From positions 1,984,001 through 2,048,000 of the forward strand of contig NZ_CP095071.1 of the NCBI RefSeq assembly GCF_022919575.1: 64,000 nt of DNA, written 5' to 3'. This document shows, piece after piece, positions 53,231-63,544 of the stretch (positions within the stretch are counted from its first letter, which is position 1; each line of letters starts with the position of its first letter). The notes beneath the pieces are model-generated. The model saw nothing but the letters and a program-made list of their open reading frames with translations. It was not told the origin of the DNA and ran no database searches. Origin of the DNA: Gracilibacillus salinarum. GTDB lineage: Bacteria > Bacillota > Bacilli > Bacillales > Amphibacillaceae. Made by a program: the position numbers and the translations under genes.

Positions 53231-54300
53231 TATTCACCGATTTCTTCCATCTTTTGCGCTTGTTCTTCGATGATTAATGCTTCAACGATTTCGTTCATTT
53301 TACCTTCCAGAATTTGATCAAGCTTTTGAATCGTAAGACCAATCCGGTGATCTGTTACACGGTTTTGCGGGAAGTTATACGTTCTGATCCGTTCCGAACG
53401 GTCCCCGGAACCAACCGCTGACTTACGTGTCTGATCGTATTCTGCCTGTGCTTCCTGCTGGAATTTATCATAAATACGAGCACGCAATACCTTCATCGCT
53501 TTTTCTTTGTTTTTAATTTGTGATTTTTCATCCTGAATCGATACAACAATACCAGTCGGCTCGTGTGTTAAACGTACGGCAGACATTGTCGTGTTAACCG
53601 ACTGCCCACCAGGTCCACTTGATGCAAAGGTATCAACGCGGATATCTTTCTCATGAACGTCAACTTCCACTTCCTCTGCTTCCGGCATAACGACTACTGT
53701 TGCAGTAGAAGTATGGATACGTCCGCCAGACTCAGTCTCAGGCACACGCTGTACACGGTGCGCCCCATTTTCATATTTCAATTTTGAATAGGCGCCATTC
53801 CCGTTGATCATAAAGACAACCTCTTTAAATCCACCGACACCCGTTGTGTTCGAGTCCATAATATCAATCTTCCAGCCCTGCGCTTCCGCATAGCGGTTAT
53901 ACATCCGGAATAAATCCCCGGCAAATAAAGCAGCCTCATCACCACCAGCAGCCCCACGAACTTCCATGATAACGTTTTTGTCATCGTTCGGATCTTTTGG
54001 CAATAATAAAATCTTCAGGCGCTCTTCCAATTCTTCCTGTTTCTCCGAAAGCTCCGAAATTTCCATTTTGGTCATTTCACGCATTTCATCATCCAAGTCA
54101 TCCTCGAGCATTTCCTTCGCATCACTCAACTGCTCCGTAATGTCTTTATATTCACGATACGCCGTAATAATGTCTTGTAAATCCGCCTGTTCCTTCGAAT
54201 ATTCTCTTAATTTCTTCGAATCATTAATGACTTCCGGATCACTCAATAATTCATTTAATTTATCATAACGTGCTTCTAACGATTCTAAACGATCTAACAC
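53230..54300 (-). CDS. prfA: Peptide chain release factor 1
   Basis: The GTG start at 54300 (356 residues, beginning [20 protein letters not shown]) matches the B. subtilis start and has GAGGTGA upstream; an earlier GTG at 54309 sits inside that site. The GGQ loop ([12 protein letters not shown]) and the [16 protein letters not shown] region are present. RF1 ends translation at UAA and UAG. It is followed by its methylase gene prmC. Confidence 0.95.
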   Translation of the reverse strand: MLDRLESLEARYDKLNELLSDPEVINDSKKLREYSKEQADLQDIITAYREYKDITEQLSDAKEMLEDDLDDEMREMTKMEISELSEKQEELEERLKILLLPKDPNDDKNVIMEVRGAAGGDEAALFAGDLFRMYNRYAEAQGWKIDIMDSNTTGVGGFKEVVFMINGNGAYSKLKYENGAHRVQRVPETESGGRIHTSTATVVVMPEAEEVEVDVHEKDIRVDTFASSGPGGQSVNTTMSAVRLTHEPTGIVVSIQDEKSQIKNKEKAMKVLRARIYDKFQQEAQAEYDQTRKSAVGSGDRSERIRTYNFPQNRVTDHRIGLTIQKLDQILEGKMNEIVEALIIEEQAQKMEEIGE

Positions 54301-54366
54301 GCCCTTCACCTCTTTCTACGATTAACGAAACTTCACTAAGTTACAGTATAGTATAAAGCGAGACTT

Positions 54367-54396
54367 CCTTCAATGGGGAGGGTTGTCCATTGAAGG
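54367..54396. promoter_or_regulatory. Perfect hairpin upstream of prfA
   Basis: CCTTCAATGG and CCATTGAAGG form a 10-bp perfect stem with a 10-base loop, and TTCAATGG recurs at 54411. It lies in the prfA leader with no T-run, so it could be an operator or RNA structure rather than a terminator. Confidence 0.5.
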
Positions 54397-54484
54397 TTAG
54401 CGAAATTCACTTCAATGGATGTTATCCCAAAAAGGAGAGCATAACTACTATTGTACATTATTCGTGCTTATTTAGGTAATTAAA

Positions 54485-54525
54485 ATAAAAAAAGCCTAGT
54501 CGCAATATAATTACGACCAGACTAA
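54485..54525 (-). terminator. Terminator after the unrecognised helical protein gene
   Basis: AGTC.GGTCGTAA and TTGCGACTAGGCT pair imperfectly, with TTTTTTT following on the minus strand. Confidence 0.65.
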
Positions 54526-54549
54526 TCTAAACCAGTAACAACCCGACAT

Positions 54550-55428
54550 TTAAACTTTGAAATCGATCTTAGAGTATTTATCGGAAGAAAGTCTATAAAA
54601 ATCCAGTTCTTCAAATTGACTAACAAAATCATTCCAATCTTCTCTTAATAACTGAATATTTTTATCTATACGCGATTCGGTCTTCTTATTCCAAGATCCA
54701 TCTAATTGATCTTTTTGGATTTCCTTATATCCCGTCATAACCTCTTCATATTGGTTTTGAAATGGGGGCAATGAGTTTAAATTAGAAAATAACTCCTTGT
54801 ACTGTTTTTGCTCAACTTGAACATCATGATTACCTTCCTGAATGTTCTTAATGGAATTTTTCATCCGATTTACAATCTGAACATATTCTCCTGCTTTTCC
54901 TTTGTCCCGGTTATAAATAGCCTCGTAAACACTTAATGACTTGTTAACCGTCTGATCCAACTTATCGTTTGTGTACTGGTTTGTTATTGAGAGCAGTTCA
55001 TCTCTAACTGAATCAGGAGCCAGCTTTTCAGCTATAAGGTTTAACTTTTCTTGAGTCTGAAGATGATACATGCTTTCTTTATCACTCGTCCAACCATTTG
55101 AAAAATAATCTCCATTACGTTTTAATGCTGTTTTAATTAGTTCTGTTAGCTGATTTTTATCTTCTTCAGGAACCCCTTCTAATTTCCCCAAAAATGAAGA
55201 GTAATATTTGTCATAATCTGAGTCATTTTGTTCTTTCTCCTTCATTTCAGTAACTTTCAACCTTAAATCAGCATCTTTTCTCATCTCTCCTACAACATCA
55301 GAAAGAGTTAACTTGTCCAACTTTATACTCGCTGAATTCTTAATATCCTCACGTGTTGTTTGATTGGATTCAATACGCAAACTATTATTCAAGTGTAAAG
55401 ACTGATTATTAAATGTGTTAATGTACAA
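54550..55428 (-). CDS. Unrecognised 292-residue helical protein
   Basis: The gene starts at TTG (55428), nine bases after AAAAGGAG. No signal peptide, membrane segment or known catalytic motif is seen. The product is polar and largely helical, with long charged stretches (LRLKVTEMKEKEQNDSDYDK; NRMKNSIKNIQEGNHDVQVE) and ends KYSKIDFKV. DUF families of bacilli with similar look exist, but I cannot name one with confidence. It has its own terminator, is AT-richer than its neighbours, and interrupts the tdk-prfA order, so it may be a recent arrival. Confidence 0.75.
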   Translation of the reverse strand: MYINTFNNQSLHLNNSLRIESNQTTREDIKNSASIKLDKLTLSDVVGEMRKDADLRLKVTEMKEKEQNDSDYDKYYSSFLGKLEGVPEEDKNQLTELIKTALKRNGDYFSNGWTSDKESMYHLQTQEKLNLIAEKLAPDSVRDELLSITNQYTNDKLDQTVNKSLSVYEAIYNRDKGKAGEYVQIVNRMKNSIKNIQEGNHDVQVEQKQYKELFSNLNSLPPFQNQYEEVMTGYKEIQKDQLDGSWNKKTESRIDKNIQLLREDWNDFVSQFEELDFYRLSSDKYSKIDFKV

Positions 55429-55901
55429 GTTTAGTCACTCCTTTTAGTGAGGTCGATACATGGAATAAGCAAAATGATAAAGTCAATTCTCATTCGAATC
55501 TAATTCGTTACGATTAGAAGTAACAACCAGTTGTATAATATCAGAAGGTCTCAGTAGTCAGTAGCACTAACTTAAGGTAACAAATAACAGTGTGCAATTC
55601 GTACAAGTAATGAAACAATAAACTTTTTCATTTTACTTCTTATTTTTTAAAATATAATTCTATAACCTTTATCGGCTTTTTTTTCTTTTTTTAAATATTT
55701 TTCCTTATTATAGGTAATAATACCTGTAGTTTAATTTTTTAGTTTTAAATTTGATCCATCCTATACTAACCATTATTTGATAGCTGAACAGTTTGATTTT
55801 ACTCTCAAGTTTAATAACCTGATTATAAAGCAATTGCAAAAGTATGCGGGGGTAAAAACCAGCACCATTAGCAGAGAAACCTCTTTTATAAATACAACAT
55901 C
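55429..55901. other. Intergenic region between the helical protein gene and tdk
   Basis: About 470 AT-rich bases with no supported gene or repeat. It should hold the promoter of the helical protein gene. Confidence 0.5.
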
Positions 55902-55938
55902 AATAAATCCCACCTACTGATGCAGGTGGGATTTATTG
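55902..55938. terminator. Hairpin after tdk
   Basis: A perfect 14-bp stem (AATAAATCCCACCT/AGGTGGGATTTATT) with an 8-base loop lies downstream of tdk. The T-run on the minus strand is weak, so termination is likely but not certain. Confidence 0.7.
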
Positions 55939-55977
55939 AGTTAACTTATGTTCTATTTAATCAAACAAGAAATGTTT

Positions 55978-56550
55978 TCAAAGTGGTGGATTGACGTGGC
56001 ATTTACGACATACCGGATAGTAGGCATCATTTCCTCCAATATGAATTTGTTCACCTTTATAGACTGGCTTGCCTCTTTCATCTACACGCAAATTCATAAT
56101 AGCTTTTCTTGCACAAAACCAACATATTGTTTTCATTTCTTCAATTTTATCGGCATACAGTAAAAAATATTTACTTCCTTCAAACAATTCGTTTTGGAAG
56201 TCATTTTTTAAGCCAAAGCCCATTACAGGAATATCAAGATCATCAACGATCTTCGTTAACTGTAGAACGTGTTCTTTGTTTAGGAATTGCGCCTCGTCCA
56301 CCAGTACACAATGTGGTCTTTGCTCGCAAAACTTAACTACGTCGTATATATTTGATTCTTCATATATTGGAAGTGCTTTTCTTTTAAGACCGATTCTGCT
56401 AGAAACGTAACCTATCTCATTTCTGTCATCAATTCCCGAAGTGAAGATTAAAACTGGTTTATCCTGTTCTTCGTAGTTATGGGCTACCTTTAATATTTCG
56501 ATTGATTTCCCACTATTCATTGCTCCATATTTAAAATATAATTGTGCCAC
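55978..56550 (-). CDS. tdk: Thymidine kinase
   Basis: The 190-residue protein has the P-loop [18 protein letters not shown], the switch [14 protein letters not shown] and the zinc site CWFCARKA with [10 protein letters not shown]. It phosphorylates thymidine in salvage. It lies upstream of prfA as in B. subtilis. Confidence 0.96.
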   Translation of the reverse strand: MAQLYFKYGAMNSGKSIEILKVAHNYEEQDKPVLIFTSGIDDRNEIGYVSSRIGLKRKALPIYEESNIYDVVKFCEQRPHCVLVDEAQFLNKEHVLQLTKIVDDLDIPVMGFGLKNDFQNELFEGSKYFLLYADKIEEMKTICWFCARKAIMNLRVDERGKPVYKGEQIHIGGNDAYYPVCRKCHVNPPL

Positions 56551-56682
56551 AATTCTCCCCCTTAACCTTCACTTTCCTTTTTATCTGTCTAACAGATATC
56601 TCTTCTGGTCCTTCATTGCTGCCTTATCGATTAAAGGTCTTCTGATTTTCCCTAGAGTTTTGTTCTCTATGTGTAAAAATTA

Positions 56683-56738
56683 GAGACGATTCTCCTGTTG
56701 TATTTATGTTAATCGTCTCAATAAACGCAACAGGAGAA
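56683..56738. other. Two interleaved inverted repeats with pseudoknot topology
   Basis: GAGACGATT (56683) pairs with AATCGTCTC (56711), while TTCTCCTGTTG (56690) pairs with CAACAGGAGAA (56728). The arms alternate, so both stems together would make an H-type pseudoknot; the first arms share two bases. All 20 pairs are perfect. Confidence 0.75.
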
Positions 56739-56806
56739 CCGCCCCTGTTTCATGTACATGTTACGAAAAAGCCCAACCGGCTCTAGCTAACATAAATAAA
56801 ATTCAA

Positions 56807-56960
56807 TTACCTATAATAGGGATTATATTTACTAGCGTTGCGATGATTTTGATATATTGTATGTGCAAGCGGGGCACGGAGCCTATTTCCGGAGCTTTGC
56901 TAAGCAGATTCTATCAAAATCACCACAAAATCAGACAGCTCCATTTTACATAATCCATAT
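56807..56960. repeat. Large palindromic element, copy 3 (internally deleted, about 150 bp)
   Basis: The left end TTACCTATAATAGGGATTAT and the right end ACATAATCCATAT resemble the full element's ends. Inside, CGGGGCACGGAGCCTATTTC, then CGGAGCTTTGCTAAGCAGAT matches the outer part of one arm. Most of the middle is missing. Confidence 0.75.
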
Positions 56961-57083
56961 GAAGCATCCTTACTTGTACTTTTTCGTAACAGAACTTCCC
57001 CGCAGATGCCCCATTTGCTGGCAAAATTGGAGTCGTCATTATCTATATTCATAATCAAAATTGTGTTTTCTAATCAATTTCGG

Positions 57084-57124
57084 AAATAAAAAACAGGCAA
57101 ATAATTGATGCATTTGCCTGTTTC
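57084..57124 (-). terminator. Terminator after rpmE2
   Basis: AAACAGGCAAAT and ATTTGCCTGTTT form a perfect stem, followed by a T-run on the minus strand. Confidence 0.85.
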
Positions 57125-57171
57125 GAAGGATTAATATCCTATTATATCTCCGTACAATGAAAAAATACCAA

Positions 57172-57417
57172 TTAGCTAAGGTTGTATTTTTTCTTGAATC
57201 GGTCAACACGACCGCCGACTTTGTCAGCTTTTTGCTTACCAGTATAGAACGGGTGAGAAGCTGAGCTGATCTCTACACGGATTAATGGGTATGTGTTGCC
57301 ATCTTCCCATTCGATTGTTTCATCAGATGATGTTGTAGATCCGCCTAGAAATTTGTAGTCAGAACTTGTATCAAGAAAAACTACTTTTTGGTATTCTGGA
57401 TGAATGCCTTTTTTCAT
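57172..57417 (-). CDS. rpmE2: Ribosomal protein L31 type B
   Basis: The frame extends to 57489, but the ATG at 57417 has AAAGGAGTGG upstream and gives the usual 81 residues, beginning [20 protein letters not shown]. It has [15 protein letters not shown] and [10 protein letters not shown] and no Cys, so it is the zinc-free type B form. In B. subtilis the tdk-rho interval holds the zinc-binding L31 (rpmE), and the zinc-free form is elsewhere and zinc-regulated. No Zur box was noticed here. Confidence 0.93.
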   Translation of the reverse strand: MKKGIHPEYQKVVFLDTSSDYKFLGGSTTSSDETIEWEDGNTYPLIRVEISSASHPFYTGKQKADKVGGRVDRFKKKYNLS

Positions 57418-57573
57418 GTCTGTCCACTCCTTTTGCCCTGAATCCTTAAGAAACAGAGTGAGATTATGCGACGCACGCACTTTTGTCATACAGAAAGATT
57501 ATAACAATCTCACCTATTGAATGCAAGCTTAATTTAATAAAAATCAATAGCTGGTATCAATTGTCATCTTCCC

Positions 57574-58866
57574 TTAATTATTTGTCGGTTTTTTTGTCCC
57601 TTTTCGCTTCATTTCTTCCTCTAATACAGAAATGAATTCTTCATTATTTTTCGTGGAGCGTAATTTACGCAGGAACCGCTCTAAGAAATCTGGTGAATCC
57701 TGCATACTCTTGCGGATCGCCCACATTTTTTCTAAATGCTGCTTCGACACAAGTAATTCTTCTTTACGTGTGCTGGAACGAAGAATATCAATCGCAGGGA
57801 AAATACGACGCTGGGCAAGATTACGGTCAAGATGCAGCTCCATATTTCCAGTTCCTTTAAATTCTTCGTAAATCACATCATCCATTCGAGAACCTGTTTC
57901 CACGAGCGCTGTTGCCAAAATAGTAAAGCTTCCGCCATCTTCGATATTACGGGCAGCACCGAAGAATCGTTTCGGACGGTGGAACGCTGCAGGGTCAATA
58001 CCACCAGATAACGTTCTTCCACTCGGAGGAATTACCAGGTTATATGCTCGCGCAAGACGTGTAATACTATCCATTAAGACAACAACGTCTTTCTTATGTT
58101 CCACTAAACGCATCGCACGTTCTAGCACAAGTTCTGCTACTTTAATATGATTTTCCGGCACTTCATCAAACGTCGAGCTGACAACATCGACATTCTCGTC
58201 AACCGAGCGTTCGATATCCGTTACTTCCTCAGGACGCTCGTCCACCAGCAGGATAATCAGCTTCGTATTTGGATGATTTCTGGTGATACTGTTGGCAATT
58301 TGTTTCAACAGCATCGTCTTCCCCGCTTTTGGCGGTGCAACGATCAGTCCACGCTGCCCATAACCAACTGGCGTTAACAAGTCCATAATTCTAGTCGAGA
58401 TTAACTTCGTGTCTGTTTCAAGGTTCATTAAACGATCTGGATACAATGGGGTCAGAGCTGGAAAGTGTACACGTTCTTTCGCCGCTTCCGGATCTTCACC
58501 GTTTACCGCATCTACATGCAATAGTCCATAGTAACGCTCATTTTCTTTTGGAGGACGAACTTTACCGGAGACTTTATCACCGTTACGCAAATCAAAACGA
58601 CGAATTTGCGATGCCGAGATATAAATATCCTCTGCACTTGGCGAATAATTTATTGGACGAAGGAAACCAAACCCTTCTGTCGGGATAATTTCCAGAATAC
58701 CATCCATAAATAAGTAGCCGCTTTTCTCTGCTTGTGCTTTTAATATAGAAAAGATTAATTCACGTTTTGTTAATTTAGCATAATAAGACACTTTATATTC
58801 TTTCGCTTGTGCATAAAGTTCTTTTAATGTCATTGATTCTAATTCAGAAATTGTTACTTCACTCAC
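57574..58866 (-). CDS. rho: Transcription termination factor Rho
   Basis: The 430-residue protein has the RNA-binding cold-shock-like N-terminal domain ([20 protein letters not shown]), P-loop [20 protein letters not shown] and the [20 protein letters not shown] region. The hexamer moves along RNA and ends transcription. It has no long inserted domain. Promoter and autoregulation could not be judged. Confidence 0.96.
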   Translation of the reverse strand: MSEVTISELESMTLKELYAQAKEYKVSYYAKLTKRELIFSILKAQAEKSGYLFMDGILEIIPTEGFGFLRPINYSPSAEDIYISASQIRRFDLRNGDKVSGKVRPPKENERYYGLLHVDAVNGEDPEAAKERVHFPALTPLYPDRLMNLETDTKLISTRIMDLLTPVGYGQRGLIVAPPKAGKTMLLKQIANSITRNHPNTKLIILLVDERPEEVTDIERSVDENVDVVSSTFDEVPENHIKVAELVLERAMRLVEHKKDVVVLMDSITRLARAYNLVIPPSGRTLSGGIDPAAFHRPKRFFGAARNIEDGGSFTILATALVETGSRMDDVIYEEFKGTGNMELHLDRNLAQRRIFPAIDILRSSTRKEELLVSKQHLEKMWAIRKSMQDSPDFLERFLRKLRSTKNNEEFISVLEEEMKRKGTKKPTNN

Positions 58867-60028
58867 AAAATCACCACACCTATTTTTTATGTTGTTCCAT
58901 CTTTCGTAATTCGAGATTAACCGTTCACAACTTGATAAACACGGGGAATAGCATCAATTCTATGAATTGACTATTATTCAATGGTTAATAAAATTGTTTC
59001 AATGTTTTTAAAAATGTAATCAGTTTAGGAAACTCAATTGGAGCACTGAGATCACTTAAAATCCCAAGAAGAGTATGAGATGGAAGCAAGTTATATTTTA
59101 CTTTTTATTTGATACTTGGAAGAACTCCATTATACGGAAAAATCGAGATCTTGTATTCTTTTTATATAGTACATGGTTAGGACAAGATATTCAACTAATT
59201 TTTGCAGAATTTCATATTTTTTATGATTTAGTTTGTGAAAAAATGACTTTTTGTGGAATATAAGGGGCTTTACAGTTCCAATAATGAAAGATGCTCCTTG
59301 CAGATATGTATACAATACATATCAACATGACCACTTGCCAGTTAACTTATCAGCACAGTGGTTATTTTGATATGTTTCATGTACTGGGATACCGCTCCGT
59401 CCAACCACTTCGCGTCCTGCGGGGCACGGCTGAAGCTAGGCTATTACTAGAATTACTACTCTGCTGCCTTGCACCGAGGAAGCCTACTTCGAAGCGTTAC
59501 TAGTAGACACAGGTGCAGACGTTGTGGATCTTCAGCGCCTGCCTGTCCCGTGGGAGTCTACGTGGTTGGCCTACGCTAGGATGGGAGCTCTACAACTGAT
59601 GCGACATGAAGGATATGGACCACTATCTGCATGGATAGCCATTTTTATGATTTATAATGTCTAGCACCACTGCTTTTAGCTCTGCCATTCGTTGTAGCAC
59701 TTCCCTGAAGCGTAGGAAATAGGCGGAGACTCCTCATGCCTCAGCGCGAGCTGAAGATCCACATCATTTGTGACTGTGTCTGCAAGCATTGCTTCGAAGT
59801 GAGCTTCCTCGGCACAAGGCAGCACAGATGTTATTCAAGTAGTAGCCTAGCTGAATCCGTGCCACCAGGACGCGAAGCCTATTTCCGGAGCTTTGCTAAG
59901 CAGATAAACTATATCAAAATTACTATTCTATAATACAGCCTTATTTGACACAATCCATATTATAGGAAGTCCATTTCTTGTTCAATGTGCTTACTGCTGT
60001 GACTGTGTTTATAGCTTTCTTCTGCGAT
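58867..60028. other. 1.2-kb gap between murAB and rho
   Basis: No gene is supported. The first ~480 bases are AT-rich and should hold the rho promoter; the rest is a copy of the large palindromic element. B. subtilis has ywjI (glpX) between murAB and rho, which is absent here. Confidence 0.7.
59345..59968. repeat. Large palindromic element, copy 4 (near full length)
   Basis: From CGCTCCGTCCAACCACTTCG onward it follows copy 1 closely in the same orientation, with the right end CAATCCATATTATAGGAA. The left inverted end is not recognisable. CTTACTGCTGTGACTG follows outside, as for copies 1 and 2. Confidence 0.85.
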
Positions 60029-60062
60029 AAAAAAGAGAAACGCTTGGCGCTTCTCTTTTTTT
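60029..60062 (-). terminator. Terminator after murAB
   Basis: AAAGAGAA.CGC and GCG.TTCTCTTT form a stem with an A-run on one side and a T-run on the other, next to the murAB stop. Confidence 0.88.
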
Positions 60063-60064
60063 AG

Positions 60065-61351
60065 TTATGAATTTTGGAATTGCTGAATTTCTTTTTCTGT
60101 CATTTCTTCGCGCCATACTTTTGCTCCGAGGTTTTCTAATTTTTCGGTAATATTGGCATAGCCGCGGTCAATGTGATCTAAACCGGTAATCTCCGTTACA
60201 CCGTTCGCCATCAGACCCGCTACAATTAATGACGCACCAGCGCGGAGGTCACTCGCTTTTACTTTAGCACCTTCTAGCGGTGTCGGTCCTTGAATGATCG
60301 CTGAGCTGCCTTCTACTTTAATCTGAGCGTTCATTCTTCGCAATTCATCGATATGTTTAAACCTTGCCTGGTAAATTGTATCAGTGACAACTCCTGTGCC
60401 TTCCGCTTTCGTCATTAGGGAGGTGAATGGCTGCTGTAAATCGGTTGGGAAGCCAGGATGGACTAACGTCTTAATGTCCACGCACTTAAGCTTATCACTT
60501 CGAGAAATTAAGAGCTGTTCTTCCCCTTCCTCAATTTGCACGCCCATCTCACGCAATTTTGCCAGCAATGGTTCCAGGTGCTGCGGAATCACATTATCAA
60601 TCAGTACCTTTTCACCTTGTGCTGCCGCCATGATCGTATAGGTACCCGCTTCAATTCGGTCAGGAATAATCGTATGCATGCAACCAGTCAATTCCTCAAC
60701 GCCATCGATTCTGATCACATCAGTACCAGCACCTTTGATTCTTGCGCCCATGCTTGTCAATAATGTTGCTACATCAATAATTTCGGGTTCTCTTGCCGCA
60801 TTTTCAATAACTGTTCTGCCTTTTGCCTTCACAGCTGCCAGCATAATATTAATAGTCGCGCCAACACTGACCACGTCAAGATAGATACGGGCTCCTGTCA
60901 ATTCTTTGGCACGCAAATAAATTGCACCCTGTTCATTGGTAACAGTTGCACCAAGTGCTTCGAAACCTTTAATATGCTGATCGATCGGTCGTGGACCAAG
61001 GTAACAGCCACCTGGCAAACCGATAACTGCTTCTTTAAATCGTCCCAGCATCGCTCCCATGAAATAATAGGATGCTCTTAATTTCTTCACCCGTCCATTC
61101 GGTAATGGCATAGCCGTCATCTCAGCCGGGTCAATATGAACAGTTTGTCCTCTTCGTTCCACTGTTCCACCGATTTCTTCTAATAAACAACTTAACGTTT
61201 CTACATCTGAAATATCTGGTAAACCTTCAATAATTACTTTCGAATCTGCCAAAATCGATGCTGGTAACAACGCCACCGCACTATTCTTCGCGCCGCTGAT
61301 CCGAACTTTTCCGTTTAACAAATGGCCGCCCTCAATAAGCAACTTTTGCAT
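60065..61351 (-). CDS. murAB: UDP-N-acetylglucosamine 1-carboxyvinyltransferase MurAB
   Basis: From the ATG at 61351 the protein has 428 residues and begins [20 protein letters not shown], the normal MurA start; the extra upstream frame is not needed. The catalytic loop [20 protein letters not shown] keeps the Cys. It is the second MurA copy, beside rho as in B. subtilis. The two copies differ throughout, so this is old duplication. Confidence 0.93.
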   Translation of the reverse strand: MQKLLIEGGHLLNGKVRISGAKNSAVALLPASILADSKVIIEGLPDISDVETLSCLLEEIGGTVERRGQTVHIDPAEMTAMPLPNGRVKKLRASYYFMGAMLGRFKEAVIGLPGGCYLGPRPIDQHIKGFEALGATVTNEQGAIYLRAKELTGARIYLDVVSVGATINIMLAAVKAKGRTVIENAAREPEIIDVATLLTSMGARIKGAGTDVIRIDGVEELTGCMHTIIPDRIEAGTYTIMAAAQGEKVLIDNVIPQHLEPLLAKLREMGVQIEEGEEQLLISRSDKLKCVDIKTLVHPGFPTDLQQPFTSLMTKAEGTGVVTDTIYQARFKHIDELRRMNAQIKVEGSSAIIQGPTPLEGAKVKASDLRAGASLIVAGLMANGVTEITGLDHIDRGYANITEKLENLGAKVWREEMTEKEIQQFQNS

Positions 61352-61804
61352 GGTATCTATTCCCTCACTTTCAAGGATTCCTGTCGTCATTTTGTCCACT
61401 TAACATGTATAATTATAGCTTGTGCAACACTTGCCAAATTTATGTAATAAAAAACACATTAATCTTATTATATCTTATTTATAGAGGTTTTCAAACAGTT
61501 GATTCGATGACTATTTGATGAAATAAATGTGGGTTGTTGATGGTGGAGACTTATTGCATGAGTTTGCAGTAATAGAACTAGCCCCTGGGCTGGATCTTGA
61601 ATAAGGCAGTTATCCAAATGACGAATAGTGCAGCTTTGGACATGAAAAGACAATCGGATTGATTCTTATGGACAGCTTTTTCGTCTTCGCTCATTTTCTG
61701 TCCATAAGATCCTTTCTTGCGGACAACTTTTCCGACTTCGCTTATTTTCTGTCCATTAGCTCCATCCTTATGAACAACTTTCACGATCCCTCTAAAAATC
61801 CATA
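61352..61804. other. Gap between fbaA and murAB
   Basis: About 450 bases with no supported gene; it includes the 51-bp repeats at 61655-61785. B. subtilis has a transaldolase gene (ywjH) here. Confidence 0.6.
61655..61785. repeat. 51-bp inverted-repeat array, about three units
   Basis: GGACAGCT (61670), GGACAACT (61721) and GAACAACT (61772) lie 51 bp apart. TCTTATGGACA at the start and TGTCCATAAGA about 35 bases on are perfect reverse complements, so each unit can fold. A 17-residue peptide repeat appears in one minus-strand frame only because 51 is a multiple of three. Confidence 0.8.
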
Positions 61805-61834
61805 CAAAAAGCCACTCCGTGAAGAGTGGCTTTA
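61805..61834 (-). terminator. Terminator after fbaA
   Basis: AAAGCCACTC and GAGTGGCTTT form a perfect 10-bp stem with a 6-base loop and TTTTTG following on the minus strand. Confidence 0.92.
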
Positions 61835-61843
61835 CATGTATAC

Positions 61844-62698
61844 TTACGCTTTATTAGAAGAACCGAATTCGCGCATTTTAGAAATAACTGTTTCTTTGAT
61901 TGCGTCGCGTCCAGGTCCTAAATATTTACGTGGGTCGATCATTTCTGGGTTTGCTTCTAATACTTCACGAACCACTTTTGTTTGTTGGATTTGGTTTTCT
62001 GTATTTACATTGATTTTAGATGTACCATAAGAAATGGCCTTTTGAATATCTTTTACAGGGATACCAGTTCCACCATGAAGTACTAATGGAATACCAGCAA
62101 TAGTGTTGATTTCTTCCATTTCTTTGAATCCTAAGTTTGGTTCACCTTGGTAAGGACCGTGTACAGAACCTAGTGCAGGTGCAAGACAGTCAATACCAGT
62201 ACGTTGAACTAGCTCTTTACATTCATTTGCATCTGCATACATGATTCCACCTTGTACGCCATCTTCATTACCACCAACTGTACCAAGCTCTGCTTCTACA
62301 GAAACTCCGTGGAAATGTGCCAGTTCTACTACTTTAGAAGTAACAGCGATATTTTCATCGAATGGATCGTGTGAAGCGTCAATCATAACAGAAGTGAATC
62401 CTGCATGGATTGCTTTCGCACAAGATTCGAAGCTTGAACCATGGTCTAAGTGGATAGCTACAGGAACTGTTGTACCTTGTGCTTCCATTGTTGCTTCAAC
62501 CATTGCTACTACAACGTTGAAACCACCCATGTATTTTCCAGCACCTTCAGATACTCCTAGGATTACTGGAGATTTTTCTTCTTCTGCTGCTTGAAGAATA
62601 GCTTGTACATATTCTAGGTTGTTAAGGTTAAATTGCCCAACCGCATAACGATTCTTATTAGCAGTCTCTAACATTTCTTTCATTGAAACTAATGGCAT
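61844..62698 (-). CDS. fbaA: Class II fructose-1,6-bisphosphate aldolase
   Basis: The ATG at 62698, with AAAGGAGGAGC upstream, gives 284 residues beginning [20 protein letters not shown]; the upstream extension is not credible. Zinc-binding and active-site motifs are [25 protein letters not shown] and [10 protein letters not shown]. It splits fructose bisphosphate in glycolysis and works in reverse in gluconeogenesis. It lies between spo0F and murAB. Confidence 0.96.
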   Translation of the reverse strand: MPLVSMKEMLETANKNRYAVGQFNLNNLEYVQAILQAAEEEKSPVILGVSEGAGKYMGGFNVVVAMVEATMEAQGTTVPVAIHLDHGSSFESCAKAIHAGFTSVMIDASHDPFDENIAVTSKVVELAHFHGVSVEAELGTVGGNEDGVQGGIMYADANECKELVQRTGIDCLAPALGSVHGPYQGEPNLGFKEMEEINTIAGIPLVLHGGTGIPVKDIQKAISYGTSKINVNTENQIQQTKVVREVLEANPEMIDPRKYLGPGRDAIKETVISKMREFGSSNKA

Positions 62699-62878
62699 AA
62701 TTGCTCCTCCTTTAAGGTATGTATAGACAATTGTTAAAAACAATCGATCATACATCGATAGATTGCACCCATAAATAGAATACCAATTCCGACAAAAAGG
62801 TGCAACATCGCAATTCATAGAAAACGCTTACCTCATAAATTTTTTGCGAATTTATGAACATTACACAAAAATGGAAGC

Positions 62879-63241
62879 TTATTCACTTAACATTCTATTG
62901 ACTAATTCACGAATATCATTCAATTGAAATGGCTTTCCAATCGTTTCTTTGACGGACTGGAGATTTTCAACATCTTCCTTTGCTTTTTCCGGAAGACCAC
63001 TCATGATAATGGTCGGTATCATGATTCCTTGTTCTTCTAATTGTTTCACTAATTTTGATCCGTCGATAATCGGCAGTTTATAGTCTAACATCATTAAATC
63101 AGGCTTACTTTCTGTCACTTTATCTAATGCTTCTTTCCCGTTTAATGCTAACTCTACCTGATAGCCCTCTTGCTGTATTACCTCTTCTAATAAAAGGCGT
63201 ATTCCAATTTGATCGTCTACTACTAACACTGTTTTATTCAT
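62879..63241 (-). CDS. spo0F: Sporulation phosphorelay protein Spo0F
   Basis: The 120-residue single receiver domain has the acidic pair VVDDQIG (Asp9, Asp10), phospho-acceptor Asp53 in MMLDYKLPIIDG and Lys in GKPFQL. It takes phosphate from sporulation kinases and passes it to Spo0B. It has no output domain. Position next to fbaA is as in B. subtilis. Confidence 0.95.
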   Translation of the reverse strand: MNKTVLVVDDQIGIRLLLEEVIQQEGYQVELALNGKEALDKVTESKPDLMMLDYKLPIIDGSKLVKQLEEQGIMIPTIIMSGLPEKAKEDVENLQSVKETIGKPFQLNDIRELVNRMLSE

Positions 63242-63544
63242 TATTTGCCAGCTCCTTTATTACGTTTTATCTCTATATAAATAATATGAATCACTGGTTT
63301 ATGGAAAATGATACAGCATATTATAAGCCCTTTTACTTAATAGTTCGATATAAAGCGAGAAAATCCTGCAAAATTCGTATGAAATACATAATTTATTTAC
63401 AAAAAATAGATGTTTGGCATACTAATTTAGGAAAATACGCTTGATTGATCATCATTTATTACATGTCCATATTTTGGATGATTTTTCTTATTTTGAAAAA
63501 AGTGCATGTGCTGGAAACGGGACTAATTGGTCCAAATAATATAC
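63242..63544. other. Region upstream of spo0F
   Basis: About 300 AT-rich bases that should contain the spo0F promoter. No gene, repeat or convincing sigma-H promoter was recognised. Confidence 0.4.

Larger units (their letters stand above)
56551..57083. other. Intergenic region between tdk and rpmE2
   Basis: No gene is supported. It contains an interleaved inverted repeat (56683-56738) and an internally deleted copy of the large palindromic element (56807-56960), both described separately. Confidence 0.7.

Noticed and set aside
61578..61784. 68-residue frame with a 17-residue repeat
   Set aside because: The repeat comes from the 51-bp DNA array being a multiple of three; no family match or credible start.
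62699..62818. 40-residue N-terminal extension of the aldolase
   Set aside because: Not found in the family, and a strong ribosome site marks the internal ATG.
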